From NCBI GenBank assembly GCA_029168955.1, contig JAPDOI010000150.1, positions 434,001 through 498,000 on the forward strand: 64,000 nucleotides of DNA. Reading direction: 5' to 3'. This document shows, one piece after another, positions 20,862 through 31,813 of this stretch. Position 1 is the stretch's first letter; each line of letters starts with the position of its first letter. The position numbers and the translations under genes are program-made. Under the pieces are notes generated by a model, which saw nothing but the letters and a program-made list of their open reading frames with translations, was not told the origin of the DNA and searched no databases. This DNA comes from Aplectana chamaeleonis (Eukaryota; Nematoda; Chromadorea; Rhabditida; Cosmocercidae).

Positions 20862-21975
20862 GTGGAGGAAAGAAGATCGCCTCCATGCAAACCGACGTCA
20901 TCCCCTCTACAAAGAGGGTTTTTGTCATGGGAGAGGTGCTGGCCGGCCGCAGCTCTTCGTCGGATTCTCCTGCAAACGGCCGGCGTAGAGAGGAATCCTG
21001 GATCCACTCAGAAGTACCTATGCGCCACGTGCGGCACGGATGTTAACTGGAGACATACCAGCGTCCAGTGGTTCGGATGCCAAAGGTGGGTGCATCTCTC
21101 CTGTTCGCGTCTCAGTTCTATGAGGCATCATAACTCATCTTTTCGTTGTGTAATATGCTCCTCACCTTCCAACTCAGATTCCTCTATCTCAAATCGCCCC
21201 CTTTCCATTGTGCATATCAATCTAAACGGCCTTCGTGCCAAGCTTTCTGAACTCTCTCTCTTCGCACGTACCTACCATCCAGACGTGATCATGGTTCTAG
21301 AAACCAAGCTCTCTCCATCCCCTACCTATCCTCATTCCAATATCCCAGGCTATACTTCTTACCATGCTCCAAGGTCATCTCTCGGCGGTGGAGTTTCTAC
21401 TTTCGTTCTATCTTCACTTCCATCACACCTCATTCCCAGCACCCCCACGGACGGTACTCTCGAGTATCTTCCAATCCATCGCCCCCTAAAAATACCCCTT
21501 TCTCTTTTCAACATATACATTCCACCTACAACTCCATGCCCTTCATCTTACAATCCTATCGCACTTCTGAAGCAGCTGAGCGACTGCTCCCTCTGATCCT
21601 CGGTCGTTTTCGCGGGTGATTTCGACGCTCACACCTTTTGCTCGCCTCTCGGTCCTGATGTTAGAGGAAATGACGTCGAAGAATGGGCAGATGAGTGCGA
21701 CCTGGTCATTTTAAACGATGATCAGCCCACTCGTATCCCTGCCAGCGGCCGATCTTCTAGCCCAGACATATCTCTTGTCTCGTCAAACCGTTCTAGCTGC
21801 TGCTCATGGTCTACCTCGACGACTGCGAAGTGACCATGTTCCTGTCTTTGTCCACATCGATCTATCCAATTCTCTTGCTCCCTTTTCTATTGTTCGCCAG
21901 CGTTCTTATCTTAATTTAGGCCGAGCAGACTGGCGCCTGTTCAGTGAAGTTGCGCTTCGCCTATCGGCAGATTAG
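20862..21975 (+). pseudogene. Retrotransposon N-terminus: 2A-like, PHD finger, endonuclease (copy 1)
   Basis: Frame from 20862 reads LLQTAGVERNPGS, a 2A-like motif whose last P is S. It continues with a C4HC3-type PHD finger (YLCATCGTDVN, VQWFGCQRWVHLSCS, RCVICSS; one Cys is W), then the APE endonuclease motifs VHINLNGLR, VIMVLETKLS. A stop at 21594 is followed, in other frames, by VFAGDFDAHTFC, WADECDLVILNDDQPT and PDISLVSSN. Several frameshifts and stops make it non-functional. The intact layout is better seen in copy 2, except that copy 2 lacks the middle of the endonuclease. Confidence 0.8.
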
Positions 21976-22151
21976 CCGTGGAATGGAAGCGTGCACCAGA
22001 AAGAGTGCCATTCATCTGACGCAATCCGCAAGGCCATTAATGCGGCTATTCCTATCGGTCGCGTCAAGACGTTCTATCCAAATGTCAACAGAGACATCCT
22101 AGACAAAATTAGAACGAGAGATGCGAGGAGAGCGGTTAATCACCTGGACCC

Positions 22152-24340
22152 GTGGTTGCTGAGCTTGACAGTGAGATCAAAAAGGATTTGGACAGACACA
22201 AGAAAGAAGAGTGGCAGAAGTTCACCGGGCAGTCGGAATTTAAGATGGACAGTGCAGCTACTTGGAAGGTTTTACGGAAGTTTTCGGGTGAAAGCTCACC
22301 CGCCACCGTCTCCACAATCGAATTCGACAACGGCGTATTCAAATCAGGAAAGGAAGCAGCTTATGCGCTCGGGAAAAGTTTTTTCATCACCAGTGCTAAA
22401 CGAGGTCCGCAGAATAGAGTGACTGTAAGAGAGCTGTGCCGCCTCCCGCTTATGAGCACGGCCGAAGCATTTACTGCGACGCAAGTTGAGAAGATTATAA
22501 AGGAAACGCGGAACTCTAGAGCTATTGGTCCTGATGGGATATGTCCTGCTGTCTTGAAGAAGATACCCACTGACCTACTACCGCTTCTCACTGATGTGAT
22601 AAACACCTCGTTCAGGTCCTGTACTATCCCGCAGAATTGGAAGACGGCAAACGTCGTTCCGCTGCCCAAGCCTGGCAAGCCCCAAGCTTCAGTCATGGGA
22701 TATCGGCCCATAAGCTTGTTGTCTTCTTTTGCTAAAGTAGCTGAAAAGCTGATCGTCAAAGACCTGGCCGAACACAACGAGAGACATATGTTTCAGCATG
22801 GATTCAGAAAAATGCATTCCACCATGACAGCATTGTTAGAAATTAACGTCGGCATGGATCCGGAAAAGACTTTGCGTTGACTGTTGCAGGTTGGTGCAAA
22901 CTCAGTGCCCTGTGCTATAACATAGGTGCACCGAGCTTGCGCCAATCTCCAATAGGGAACGCCAAAGTCTCTTCAGGATCCAAGTCAATGTTACGAGCTA
23001 TGCAATTGATGGTTTCAACGCCTATAAGCCGCAGAGAACTGTAGCAGTTGCCTTGGATTTCACTAGAGCTTTCGACACAGTGAATCTTGGTATCCTATCA
23101 AACAACTTACTGGAGTCATCAATCCCGCCATGGCAAAAGCGCTGGATAGCTGCATTCACTAAGGGAAGACGGGCTAGGGTGGTGTTTCAGAATCATGTCT
23201 CAAACAGCATTCCGATTGCAGCTGGAGTCCCACAGGGCGGCGTATTTTCGCCTGCTCTCTTCAGTCTGTACCTCGGAGATATGCCCGCTCCTCCCTAGGA
23301 TATCAAGGTGGTCGCTTACGCTGAAGATATGACTGTCTTGTGTCGTGATCGGGACCGCAAAATGCTGAAGATTTCTGCGTCAAAGTCATCGGTATCCGTA
23401 CTCACAACGGACCCATCTGAACACAGCGCCCATCCGTATGTCGTAGGGAATGGAGATCGTTTGCCTGCGGCCCGCTTCCCAAAACTTCTCGGACTCGTGC
23501 TCGATCCATCGCTCAAGTTCCATAAGAACACAGAACAGAAGCAGGCTCTCGTTAAAGCGAAGCTTAACGTGCTTAGAGCCCTGGGCAGTACATCATGGGG
23601 TAGTAGCAAAGAAACCATTATTACAGTATAAGGCGATTCTCCAGCCTGCACTAGAATACGCTGCACCAGTTTGGCAGCATCTAGTTTCGGAATCCTCTTG
23701 GACTAAGATGCAACGCATACAGAATGCAGCTCTTCGAACCGCCACCGGATGTGCAAGAAGTTCCCCAGTCGATCACTTGCATGCTGAGACCCGCTTATTA
23801 CCAGTAAGGAAGCACTGTCAGCTCCAGGCCCAACAATTTTTCATCAACATTGTCAAACAACCAAATCACCCGTCTTGGAGAGTGCTTAACCCCGTCAGAG
23901 AGAGGCGTCAGAAAGCCATTCGCCGATGCTCTCAGCAAAGTCAATCTGCAAAGATGGCAAGACTCACAGCAAGAACGACTCCGTCTGATGCGCGAGGAGC
24001 ATACTCAGTTCGTACGGTGCCATCTGGAAAAGGCGGCCATTAATACCATATTGGGGGTAGTGCCGCTCCAAGTCTGCACATCCTAGGCTGAACTCGGAAG
24101 AAGGGCCAGGTGCACCCTGGCATCACTGCGCTGTGGTCATTCTACCATGCTTATGTCCTACGACAGCAAAATAGACAGCAGCAAATCAAATGTTTGCCCG
24201 GACTGTGGCTGCCTCGGCCGTGATACTGCACACCTTTTCAAATGTCCGGAGAGACCCACCACGCTGACCGTGATGGACTTATGCACGAATCCGTTACTGG
24301 TCGCCCAGTTTCTCAACCTATGACAAAACCCTCAATGTGG
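22152..24340 (+). pseudogene. Reverse transcriptase and C-terminal domain (copy 1), inactive
   Basis: Reads AIGPDGICPAVLKKI, NVVPLPKPGKP, GYRPISLLSS, MFQHGFRKMHSTMTALLEI, then the MITE, then VALDFTRAFDTVNLGIL, AAGVPQGGVFSPALF, and AYAEDMTVL, where copy 2 has LYADDITIM. The D-to-E change hits the catalytic YADD box. About 33 residues after this box are missing compared with copy 2. The thumb and tail read LQPALEYAAPVWQHLVSESS and, in the last frame, CPDCGCLGRDTAHLFKCPER, a CCHC-like motif, then LVAQFLNL. Multiple frameshifts. Confidence 0.82.
22846..22991. mobile_element. 146-bp palindromic MITE, copy 1 (inside RT)
   Basis: Ends ACGTCGGCATGGATCC and inverted ACATTGACTTGGATCC; flanked by TA (22844-22845, 22992-22993). 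The core reads GCTATAACATAGGTGCACCG AGCTTGCGCC. Removing the element plus one TA joins ...LLEI to a T-SYAIDGF reading that matches copy 2 (LLEIVSFAVDGF). Other copies: 32413-32557, 52712-52856. Confidence 0.85.
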
Positions 24341-24367
24341 CTGCAAAGAAGAAGACCTGGTGATCAA

Positions 24368-24785
24368 TCACTCCAGTACAGCTCGTTGGCTGCACATTTG
24401 CCACGCTTTGTGATGCCGTAGTGGGATTTTCGGATATGAGGGCAACAGTTTTGAATCATGTTCAAGGTTTGGTGCTTACGTGATAAAGGGAAAGGCTGAA
24501 GCTCGATGCTTCCTCCCTGGAAAGGCGGGAGCATCTGACAGCGAGAGATAGCAGGTGCGCGAGAGCGAGCGCGCATGGGCGGCTAGGAAATTCTCAACTA
24601 ACCATTAGTATAGATTTCAAGCAATCGCAAATCCTCGTATGGAATGGACGCTACCAAAAAGGTCGATGCTCGAAGCTTCGAATATACTATCAAATAGGTT
24701 AAACATGTATTACACTTTCATCGTTAATCGCAGCGATAGTAAGCTTCAAATTATGAGCGACGTACGAAGCGATATCGATCGACAT
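24368..24785 (-). CDS. Small three-exon gene next to the retrotransposon
   Basis: Exon 1, 24716-24785, reads MSIDIASYVAHNLKLTIAAI NDE (phase 1 end). Exon 2, 24480-24597 (acceptor AATGGTTAG), reads ENFLAAHARSLSRTCYLSLS then DAPAFPGRKHRASAFPFIT (phase 2 end, donor GTAAGC). Exon 3, 24368-24389 (acceptor AAATGTGCAG), reads QRAVLE then TGA. The whole would be 69 aa. A rival frame in exon 2 (MLPPFQGGSIELQPFPLS, then PNELYWSD) also splices cleanly, so the C-terminus is uncertain. The stop lies within 15 bp of the retrotransposon's target duplication. Confidence 0.42.
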
Positions 24786-24825
24786 TGATGGTGATTAAGC
24801 CATCGCATCGCATGGCGATGGTACT

Positions 24826-24992
24826 CTGAAAGAGGAACAGGGGCTCTCTACACACCGAGGGAGGAGTTGTCTCGCGTTTCGTGGCTCTAATTCCACTCGG
24901 GACCACTTCGCTTCCATTGAGTCGCGTAACGCGTCAAACTGCAAAAACGGTACAACTCCTCCTTCTGTGTGTAGAGAGCCCCTATCCCTCTG
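24826..24992. mobile_element. Palindromic MITE
   Basis: Arms AGGGGCTCTCTACACACCGA GGGAGGAGTTGT and inverted TAGGGGCTCTCTACACACAG AAGGAGGAGTTGT, about 45 bp each. The loop is about 75 bp. Confidence 0.65.
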
Positions 24993-25239
24993 AAGGAGGC
25001 CTAACATTCACATCGATAAAGAAGATATTGCATTGAATAAAGGAAGCTTTAGAGCTGAACACAAATAAACTACTGGTTGCTGAGTGACCTACACTACCGG
25101 TCAGAAATCTATTGACATCGGCTTTTTTCCAAATATCTTTGCTCTGAGTGGAGCTATCGATTCCATCTTCTAATATGAAATTTTCGGTCATAATGCCAAT
25201 ATAATGAAGTATATTGCAGGACTATAACGCGAATGTAGA

Positions 25240-25470
25240 GTTTAAACTCCACATTGCCGTTCAGTCCGCAAAATGCACACTGCTTGCGAAAGCGTGCTGC
25301 GGCGCGGTTGCGAGTATCCTCAGACAGGGATGTGGGATCACCCGGGCACCAGAGGCAGAAACCGCCCAGGTGATCCCACATCCCTGTCTGAGGATACTCG
25401 CAACCGCGCCGCAGCACGCTTTCGCAAGCAGCGTGCACTTTGCGGACTGAACGGCAATGCGGAGTTAAAC
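25240..25470. mobile_element. Near-perfect palindrome nested in foldback arm
   Basis: Arms of about 105 bp (CCGTTCAGTCCGCAAA..GTGC; AAGCGTGCTGCGGCGCGGTT; GTGGGATCACC) with a loop of about 20 bp. Very few mismatches, so the insertion is young. Confidence 0.75.
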
Positions 25471-26671
25471 TGTATATCGATGGGGAAGATTATTTGTCAA
25501 AATTCAGAATCTACGACTTTTTGTCTCTACCAAAACTCGTTCACTTTCTTCGTCGTTTTCGGTATTCACTTAGTGATTTTAGTATTTTACAGGATTGGTG
25601 GTCCATTTAGAAGTAGAAATTCGTCACATAGTTAACACAGATCTATCATATGAGGTTCTGAAAGGGGTCTATCAGCGGTCACTTTTGGAAAAGTGTTGGC
25701 GATCACAATACACGCCGTTTAAAAAAATTTGAAGGTTAGCACTAGTATTTTTTTAGGACAGAAATCTCGAGAAGGGCTCCTTGAGATAATATGGATGATA
25801 TCATAGCACGCACATTAGGCGACATTCTGAGGGTCGACCTTCAAGAAATTAGAGGAAATCTCAAGGAACTTTATGAATCACGGGTGATTTTGTGGGTTCA
25901 TTTTCGTGAAAAATTCTTATAGAGGTTCCTCAGATATCACTCAATACTGCCAAGCGTCGGCACATCGACTCCGGACTCTTTGCACGTCGTCCCATCAAAT
26001 GGCTTTTGATGGAAGCATGCCATCAGAAAACCAGGCTAGTGTGAGCATCTTCACTTGACTTCACTTCAATGGTAAAAAGTAGTTTTCTCAGCTGATTTTG
26101 GTGCTACAAACGAACGAGGTGTAGATTCAGTCTCTATAAGAATTCTCCACGAAAATAAACCAACAAAATCACCGGTGTTTTATGAAGATCCTTGAGAAAT
26201 TCTCTAGTGTCTTAAAGGTCGACCCTCAGAATGTCGCTTAATAATGTGCGTGCTATGATATCATCCGGTACTGCTTTTATCTCGAGAAGCCCTTCTCAAA
26301 ATTCCTGCCCTAATAGATAACTAGTGCTAACCTTCAAAATTTTCTAAACGGCCTGTATTGTGATCGCCAATTTTTTTCCAAGAACGACTCCTGATAGACC
26401 CCTTTCAGAACCTCTTATGATAGATCTTAGATCACTATGTGACAAATTTCTACTTCCAAATGAACCGCCAATCCTGTGAAATACAAAAATCGCCAAGTGA
26501 ATACCGAAAACGACGAAGAAAGTAAATGAATTCAAGTAGAGAGAAAAAGCCGCAGGTTGCCAATATTGACAAATAATCTTCCCCATCGATATACATTCGG
26601 GTTACAGTCCTGCAACATGCTTCATTATATCGGCACCTTAACCGAAAATGTCGTATTAGAAGATGGATTTG

Positions 26672-27548
26672 GGTACAGGGGGAGGACGGAGTACGGGGTG
26701 GCGCCGGGGCCAGCCGGTTGGCAGCAGTTACCACTCTCGGCCGAGTCGCCCCGACTGCGAGATCGGTGGCTCGCTAGCTCGTTGACTGGCGATGGGAGCT
26801 GGTCACGCACGCAAGATCAGAGCCGGTACGTGGAACTCAATCCTTTTTTCAACAAAAAAGGCGACGATTCCCTATATTTAAGCAAACATCCCCCGGGGTT
26901 TTGGAGGGGTTGAAGTACTTTCTAGGGAGTACACAATCTCCGAATTTTCAAGGGGTTGGAACTCCGGGCGAGCGAAATTCTGACATGAAGGCGAAGTTTT
27001 CTACGCGTTTTTTGAAGGGATTGGAACCTCTGGAACCCCGGGTGGGCGAGATTATGACATGAGTGCGAAGTTTTCTCCGATTTTGTCAAGGGGTTGGAAC
27101 CCCGGCTTGGGCGAGATTATGACATGAGTGCGAAGTTCTCCCAATTTTTTCAACGGGTTGGAACCCCGGGTGGGCGAGATTTCGACATGAATGCGAAGTT
27201 TTCCCGATTTTTCCTTGGGGTTGGTACTCCGGGTGGGTGAGATTATGACATGAGTGTGAAAATTTTACGCTTTTGCCGACTACTGGAGCTCTAATGTCAG
27301 TACTATATACACTCATAGTATTCACAATGATCCATTTGCTTTTTTATAGGGAGTCTTTTGCATTTTTGTTCAAAAAAACTATTGTTCTCCACGCACAGGC
27401 TCTGATCTTGTGTGCGTGATCTCCGGCGATCGCCAATCAACAGGCGAAGGAGCCATCGATCTCGCTGTTGGGGCGACTGGGCCGAGATGGGCCACTGCTG
27501 CCAGCCGGCTGGCTCCGACGCCACCCCGTACTCCGTCCTCCCCCAGCT
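26672..27548. mobile_element. TIR element with about 72-bp internal tandem repeats
   Basis: Long inverted ends: GGGGGAGGACGGAGTACGGG (left) and the same inverted at 27515-27540, extending over about 150 bp (CAGCCGG..GGCAGCAG; GATCAGAGCC). Between them, 26890-27275 has five or so degenerate units containing GGGGTTGGAACCCCGGGTGG and GAGATTATGACATGAGTGCG. Non-coding. Confidence 0.6.
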
Positions 27549-28490
27549 TCTGGAATTGATAGCCCCAGTTAGAGCAAAGGTATTTTGAAAAAAAGCCGAT
27601 GTGAATAGATTTATGACCGCTACTGTCGCCTCAGGATGGGCGGGCGAAAACGCAAGGGCTGCGATTGGCGGTCACACAAGTTATACAAAACAAAGAGTTC
27701 ACCGGATAAGGCATCTTTCATAGTCCTCACCGTATAGCGCGGCACGCGCGTGAAGCACGGAATGAGCGGTGAACTATGAAAGTTCTCACCGGGCGGCGCG
27801 CGGAACAACTATGAAGTCTTCTGCGGCACCGCCAGGGCGGTGTGGGTTAAAGTGGGGCCTCAACTGTGACATGCACAGGAATTCCTGGCTTGCATTTGCG
27901 CATACGGTTGCATAGTCCCAGAGTTTTTTTTATATTTTGGACTGGACCTAAACTGAGAAGCGAGTATTGATTGAAATGGTGGAACCGCTACTCAGGTACT
28001 CAGGGCGACGGCCGGCGAACCTCTATGCCGAAAACGACGGCCGGCGCCCCACTTTTCTAGGGTGCCGGCCAGCGGCGAACTATGCTGCATGCGACGCACA
28101 CGCAGCGCAGATATTGGCTCACCCGCGAACCACAAAACATGCCACGCCATCTTCAATTCGGCCGGTTGGAAAGACAATTGATAATGATCACGACTGATCA
28201 CGTCGTAACGTGGTCATCACGTGCACAGTCGGTATAAAGGACGCTTCATCTCACTAGAGTCCTCAATCGGCATTCTAATGCCGGCCCTGGAAGGTGACTT
28301 CGAGTCACTCTCCGGAGGCCAGCATAATTTTGACCGCTGAGGAGATAGGGGTATCTCCACGGCTGGGGGGGGGCGGCTTTTGCTGTGATCCGCGGGGAGG
28401 GTGGTTTCTCACCGCAGACTGCGGCGGACCGAGGCGGGGCGTTTCTCCGCCGTGGGGCCGGGGTGACATGCTTGAGGTAAACAATAATAC

Positions 28491-31400
28491 TTCTTCTTCT
28501 TCTTCTGCAGCCTCAAAGTGGTTTTTGTCATAGGTTGAGGAACTGGGCGGCCTTCACAGGATTCGTCCAGAGGTCCATTGTTGTTAAGGAGGTAGGTCTC
28601 TTCGGGCACATGAACAAGAGCGCCGTGTCGTGTCCGGGAGCACCACAGTCCGGGCATGCGTCTGGTCGGCTGCTGTCGATCTTGTTGGCGTAGTAGAATA
28701 GAGTGACCACAGCGCAGCGAGGCGAGAGCACATCTGGCTCGCCGGCCGAGTTGAGACTCGGTCTCGCAATCCCGAGGCGGCACTGCTCCTAAAATAGGGT
28801 TCACAGCCGCCTTCTCCAGATATCCTCGAATAAACTGGGTGTGCTCCTCGCGCAGAAGACGAAGCCTTTCCATGTTGGAGTCGGCCCATCTCTGTACATC
28901 AACTTTACGAGGAGCATCTGCGAGCGGCGTCCTAATCGACCTCTCTCTAGTGGGCTTCATAATTCTCTTTGCCGGATGATTTGGTTATCTCAGAACATTA
29001 ATATACATCTGCTGTGCCTGGAGTTCACAATGCTCCTTAACTGGCAATATGCAGGCCTCCGCGTGAAGATGTTCTATAGGAGAGCTCCTTGCACAACCGG
29101 TAGCGATTCTAAGCGCAGCATTCTGTATACGCTGCAGCTTATTCCATGAGCTGTCTGACACCAGGTGCTGCCACACTGGTGCCGCATATTCCAGAGCCGG
29201 CTGAAGTATTGCTCTGTAGGTTCTCAGTATAGTCTCCCGGCTGCTTCCCCATGATGTTCCTCCGAGAGCTCTCAGAATATTAAGCTTTGCCTTGACGACT
29301 GTCTGTTTCTGTTCCGCGTTTTTGTGGAACTTCAGTGACGGATCGAGTATAAGTCCAAGCAGCTTAGGAAATCTTACTGCTGGCAAACGATTACCATCCC
29401 ATCTGACATCTAGGTGGGCACTGTGTTCCTTGGTGCTTGTTGTGAACACTGATACAGAAGACTTTGCAGCAGAGACTGTGAGCATCATATTATCGAGGAA
29501 ACGCTTCAACTCGACGAGATAGGCGCTGATCTTGTTAACGGCTACTTGCAGGTCACGGTCCTGGCACATGATAGTGATGTCGTCGGCGTACAAAACAATC
29601 TTTATATCCTGAGGTGGCTCGGGAAGATCCTCAAGATACAGGCTGAATAGGGCAGGGGACAACACTCCGCCTTGCGGAACACCAGCTGCGATTGGAATGC
29701 TATCGGATACAAGATTCTGGAATTGAACCTTAGCCCGGCGGCCTTTAGTGAACGCTGCAATCCATCGCTTCTGCCAGGATGGCAGCGAGGACTTCAGCAG
29801 TTTGTCGGACAGCAGTCCCAAGTTAACAGAGTCAAACGCTTTGCTCAGGTCGAGGGCGACGGCCACCGTTCTTAGGGGCTTTCTCATGTTGAATCCGTCG
29901 ACCGCAAAGCTCACGATCTCCAATAGAGCAGTAGTAGTAGAGTGAAGTTTCCTGAACCCATGCTGATGCAGCTGTCGCTCATTTTGCTCAGCCAGGTCCC
30001 TCACGATTAACTTTTCAGCTAATTTGGCAACGGGAGATAAAAGGCTAATAGGTCGAAAGCCTTTTGCCGTACTATGGGACTTGCCTGGCTTTGGCAACGG
30101 TATCACATTAGCTGTCTTCCAAGCTTGGGGTAGAATGCAGGTCCGGAAAGAAGTGTTAATGATATCTGCAAGCATCGGTAGAAGTTCCATGGGAAGCTTC
30201 TTCAGGATGGCTGGGGAGATACCGTCAGGTCCGATAGCCTTCGAATTCCGCATTTCTTTGATAGCCTTCTTTACTTGCGTGAGAGTAAAGGCCTCAGAAG
30301 CGTTCATGAGCGGCAACCGGCTCAGTTCTCTAACCGTGACTCTGTTTTGCACGCCTCGCTTGGCACGTGTAATGAAGAAGTTCTTGCCGAGCGCATAAGC
30401 AGCCGCTTTCCCTGATTTAAAGACGTTCTCCTCGAACTCAATAGCGGAGCTCATCGAGGGAGCGGACTTGCCGGGAATTTTCCTCAACACTTTCCACGTC
30501 GTAGTTCCGTCAGCCTTGAAATTCAGCTTTTCAGTGAACTTCTCCCAGCATTCCTTCTTGTTCTTATCCAGATCCTGCTTGATCTCATTATCCAGCACAG
30601 CTATGTCCGGGTCTAGATGGTCTGCGGCTCTCTTCTCATCTCTGGTTCTTATCTTCTGCAGTATTTCCCTGCTGACATTTGGAAAGCTGCCGAGATGTCG
30701 TACGTTCGTGCCGTGGCAGTGTGGAGGAAAGAAGATCGCCTCCGTGCAAACCGACGTCAACCCCTCCGAGAAGAGGGTTTTTGTCATGGAAGAGGTGCTG
30801 GTCGGCCGCAGCTCTCCTGAGGATTTTACTACAGAGGGCCGGCGTCGAGAGGAATCCAGGTCCAGAGCAGAAGTATCCGTGTGCCACCTGCAGCAAGGAT
30901 GTTACCTGGCATAAAACTAGTGTCCAGTGCTTCGGATGCCAAAGGTGGGTACACTTCTCCTGTTCGGGCCTCAGTTCTGTGAGGCATCATGACTCATCCT
31001 TTCGTTGTGTTCTATGCTCTGCCCCCAGCAACTCTGATTCCTCAATTACCAACCGCCCCCTCTCCATTGTTCACATTAATCTCAACGGCCTTCGCAACAA
31101 GTTATCTGAACTCTCTCTATTCGCACGTTCTCATCACCCGGATGTTATCATGGTTCAAGAAACCAAGCTCTCAGCTGTCTTTGCGGGTGACTTCAATGCT
31201 CACACGTTCTGTTCCGCTCTTGATTCTGACGCCAGAGGGGAAGATGTCGAAGAATGGGCTGAGGAGTGTGATCTGGTTATCCTCAATGATGACCAGCCCA
31301 CTCGTCTCCCTGCCAACGGCCGACCTTCTAGCCCAGATATCTCTCTTGTGTCATCCAATCTCTCTAATGCTTGCACGTGGTCCACATCCACAACTCTGTC

Positions 31401-31575
31401 CAGTGATCACATTCCCGTTTTGTCTATATTGATCTCTCTGACTCTCTTGCCCCTTACTCTGGTTTTCGTCATCGTACTTATCTTAATTTAGGCCTAGCAG
31501 ACTGGACCCTGTTCAGAGATGTTGCACTTCGCCATGCGGTCGACTACCCATGGAATGGTGATGTCCATCAGAAAG
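28491..31575 (-). mobile_element. Non-LTR retrotransposon, copy 2, with 5' inversion
   Basis: Flanked by an exact 11-bp duplication AACAATAATAC (28480-28490, 31576-31586). Read on the minus strand it is: inverted 5' segment (plus-strand 30686-31575), then RT part in sense (30685 to 28560), then a (GAA)n tail. The two internal breaks in element coordinates lie only about 70 bp apart. The 5' segment begins at the same base as copy 1. This is the structure expected from twin priming. Confidence 0.85.
28540..30685 (-). pseudogene. Reverse transcriptase half of copy 2 (long open frame)
   Basis: The frame from 30685 is open for more than 560 codons: PNVSREILQKIRTRDEKRAA, AIGPDGISPAILKKL, NVIPLPKPGKSHSTAKGFRP, HQHGFRKLHSTTTALLEIVS, VALDLSKAFDSVNLGLLSDK, AAGVPQGGVLSPALFSLYLE, IVLYADDITIMCQDRD, PKLLGLILDPSLKFHKN, LEYAAPVWQHLV. 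All RT palm motifs including YADD are intact. Near 28985 it shifts frame (ends YINVLR) and continues as IRTPLADAPRKVDVQRWADS and DACPDCGAPGHDTALLFMCP. The zinc-type tail is followed by AAQFLNL. Good preservation points to a recent insertion, but the 5' inversion makes it dead on arrival. Confidence 0.85.
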
Positions 31576-31578
31576 AAC
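30686..31578 (+). pseudogene. 2A-like, PHD finger and endonuclease half of copy 2 (inverted)
   Basis: Reads LLRILLQRAGVERNPGPEQK, a complete 2A-like NPGP motif. Then a PHD finger with all ligands: YPCATCSKDVT, VQCFGCQRWVHFSCSGLSSV, FRCVLCSA. Then endonuclease LSIVHINLNGLRNKL, VIMVQETKLS, VFAGDFNAHTFC, DLVILNDDQPTRL, SSDHIPVLS. Compared with copy 1, about 100 residues are missing between ETKLS and VFAGD. A frameshift near 31430 precedes YLNLGLADWTLFRDVALR and VHQKE, where the segment ends at the target duplication. Confidence 0.83.
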
Positions 31579-31585
31579 AATAATA

Positions 31586-31813
31586 CAGGCCATAAAACGG
31601 CCAATGTCTCACCGTCGACTGCGTACCACGCGCTGCGCGACCGCACGCGCGTCGGAAGCAGACGAGTTTCGGCCGCCGCGCGGCGGCCGAAACGTCGCGC
31701 GGCGGCCAAAACTCGTCGCGCGGCGGCCAAAACCCGTCTGCTTCCGACGCGCGTGCGGTCGCGCAGCGCGTGGTACGCAGTCGACGGTGAGACATTGGCC
31801 ATTTTATGGCCTG
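31586..31813. mobile_element. GC-rich palindromic MITE, TA-flanked
   Basis: Ends CAGGCCATAAAACGGCCAAT and inverted CAGGCCATAAAATGGCCAAT; arms of about 105 bp nearly perfect. TA on both sides (31584-31585, 31814-31815). It landed at the last bases of the retrotransposon's right target duplication; the host Y sequence resumes with CAAATAATGATCGCG. The centre repeats CGCGCGGCGGCC. Confidence 0.8.

Larger units (their letters stand above)
20827..24354 (+). mobile_element. Full-length non-LTR retrotransposon, copy 1 (jockey/CR1-like)
   Basis: Flanked by an imperfect 10-bp target duplication: ACCGGGTGAT (20817-20826) and ACCTGGTGAT (24355-24364). It starts GCTGCCGAGATGTCG, the same first base as copy 2 (30686), so both mark the true 5' end. 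It ends in an AAAGAAGAAG tail. Order: N-terminal 2A-like motif and PHD finger, AP-type endonuclease, reverse transcriptase, C-terminal zinc motif. A 146-bp MITE (22846-22991) lies in the RT region. Clade assignment is from overall RT appearance only. Confidence 0.85.
25091..27624. mobile_element. 2.5-kb foldback element with two nested insertions
   Basis: Outer ends ACTACCGGTCAGAAATCTAT and inverted right end AGTAGCGGTCATAAATCTAT, both continuing TGACATCGGC/CACATCGGC. The main arms 25470-25935 and 26135-26605 mirror each other for over 450 bp with moderate divergence. The left arm is split by a palindrome (25240-25470) and the right arm by a G-rich TIR element (26672-27548). ORFs in the arms are mirror shadows. 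Confidence 0.72.

Noticed and set aside
28409..28960. Separate 183-codon ORF
   Set aside because: It is the frameshifted C-terminal tail of the copy 2 retrotransposon running on into element Y, not an independent gene.
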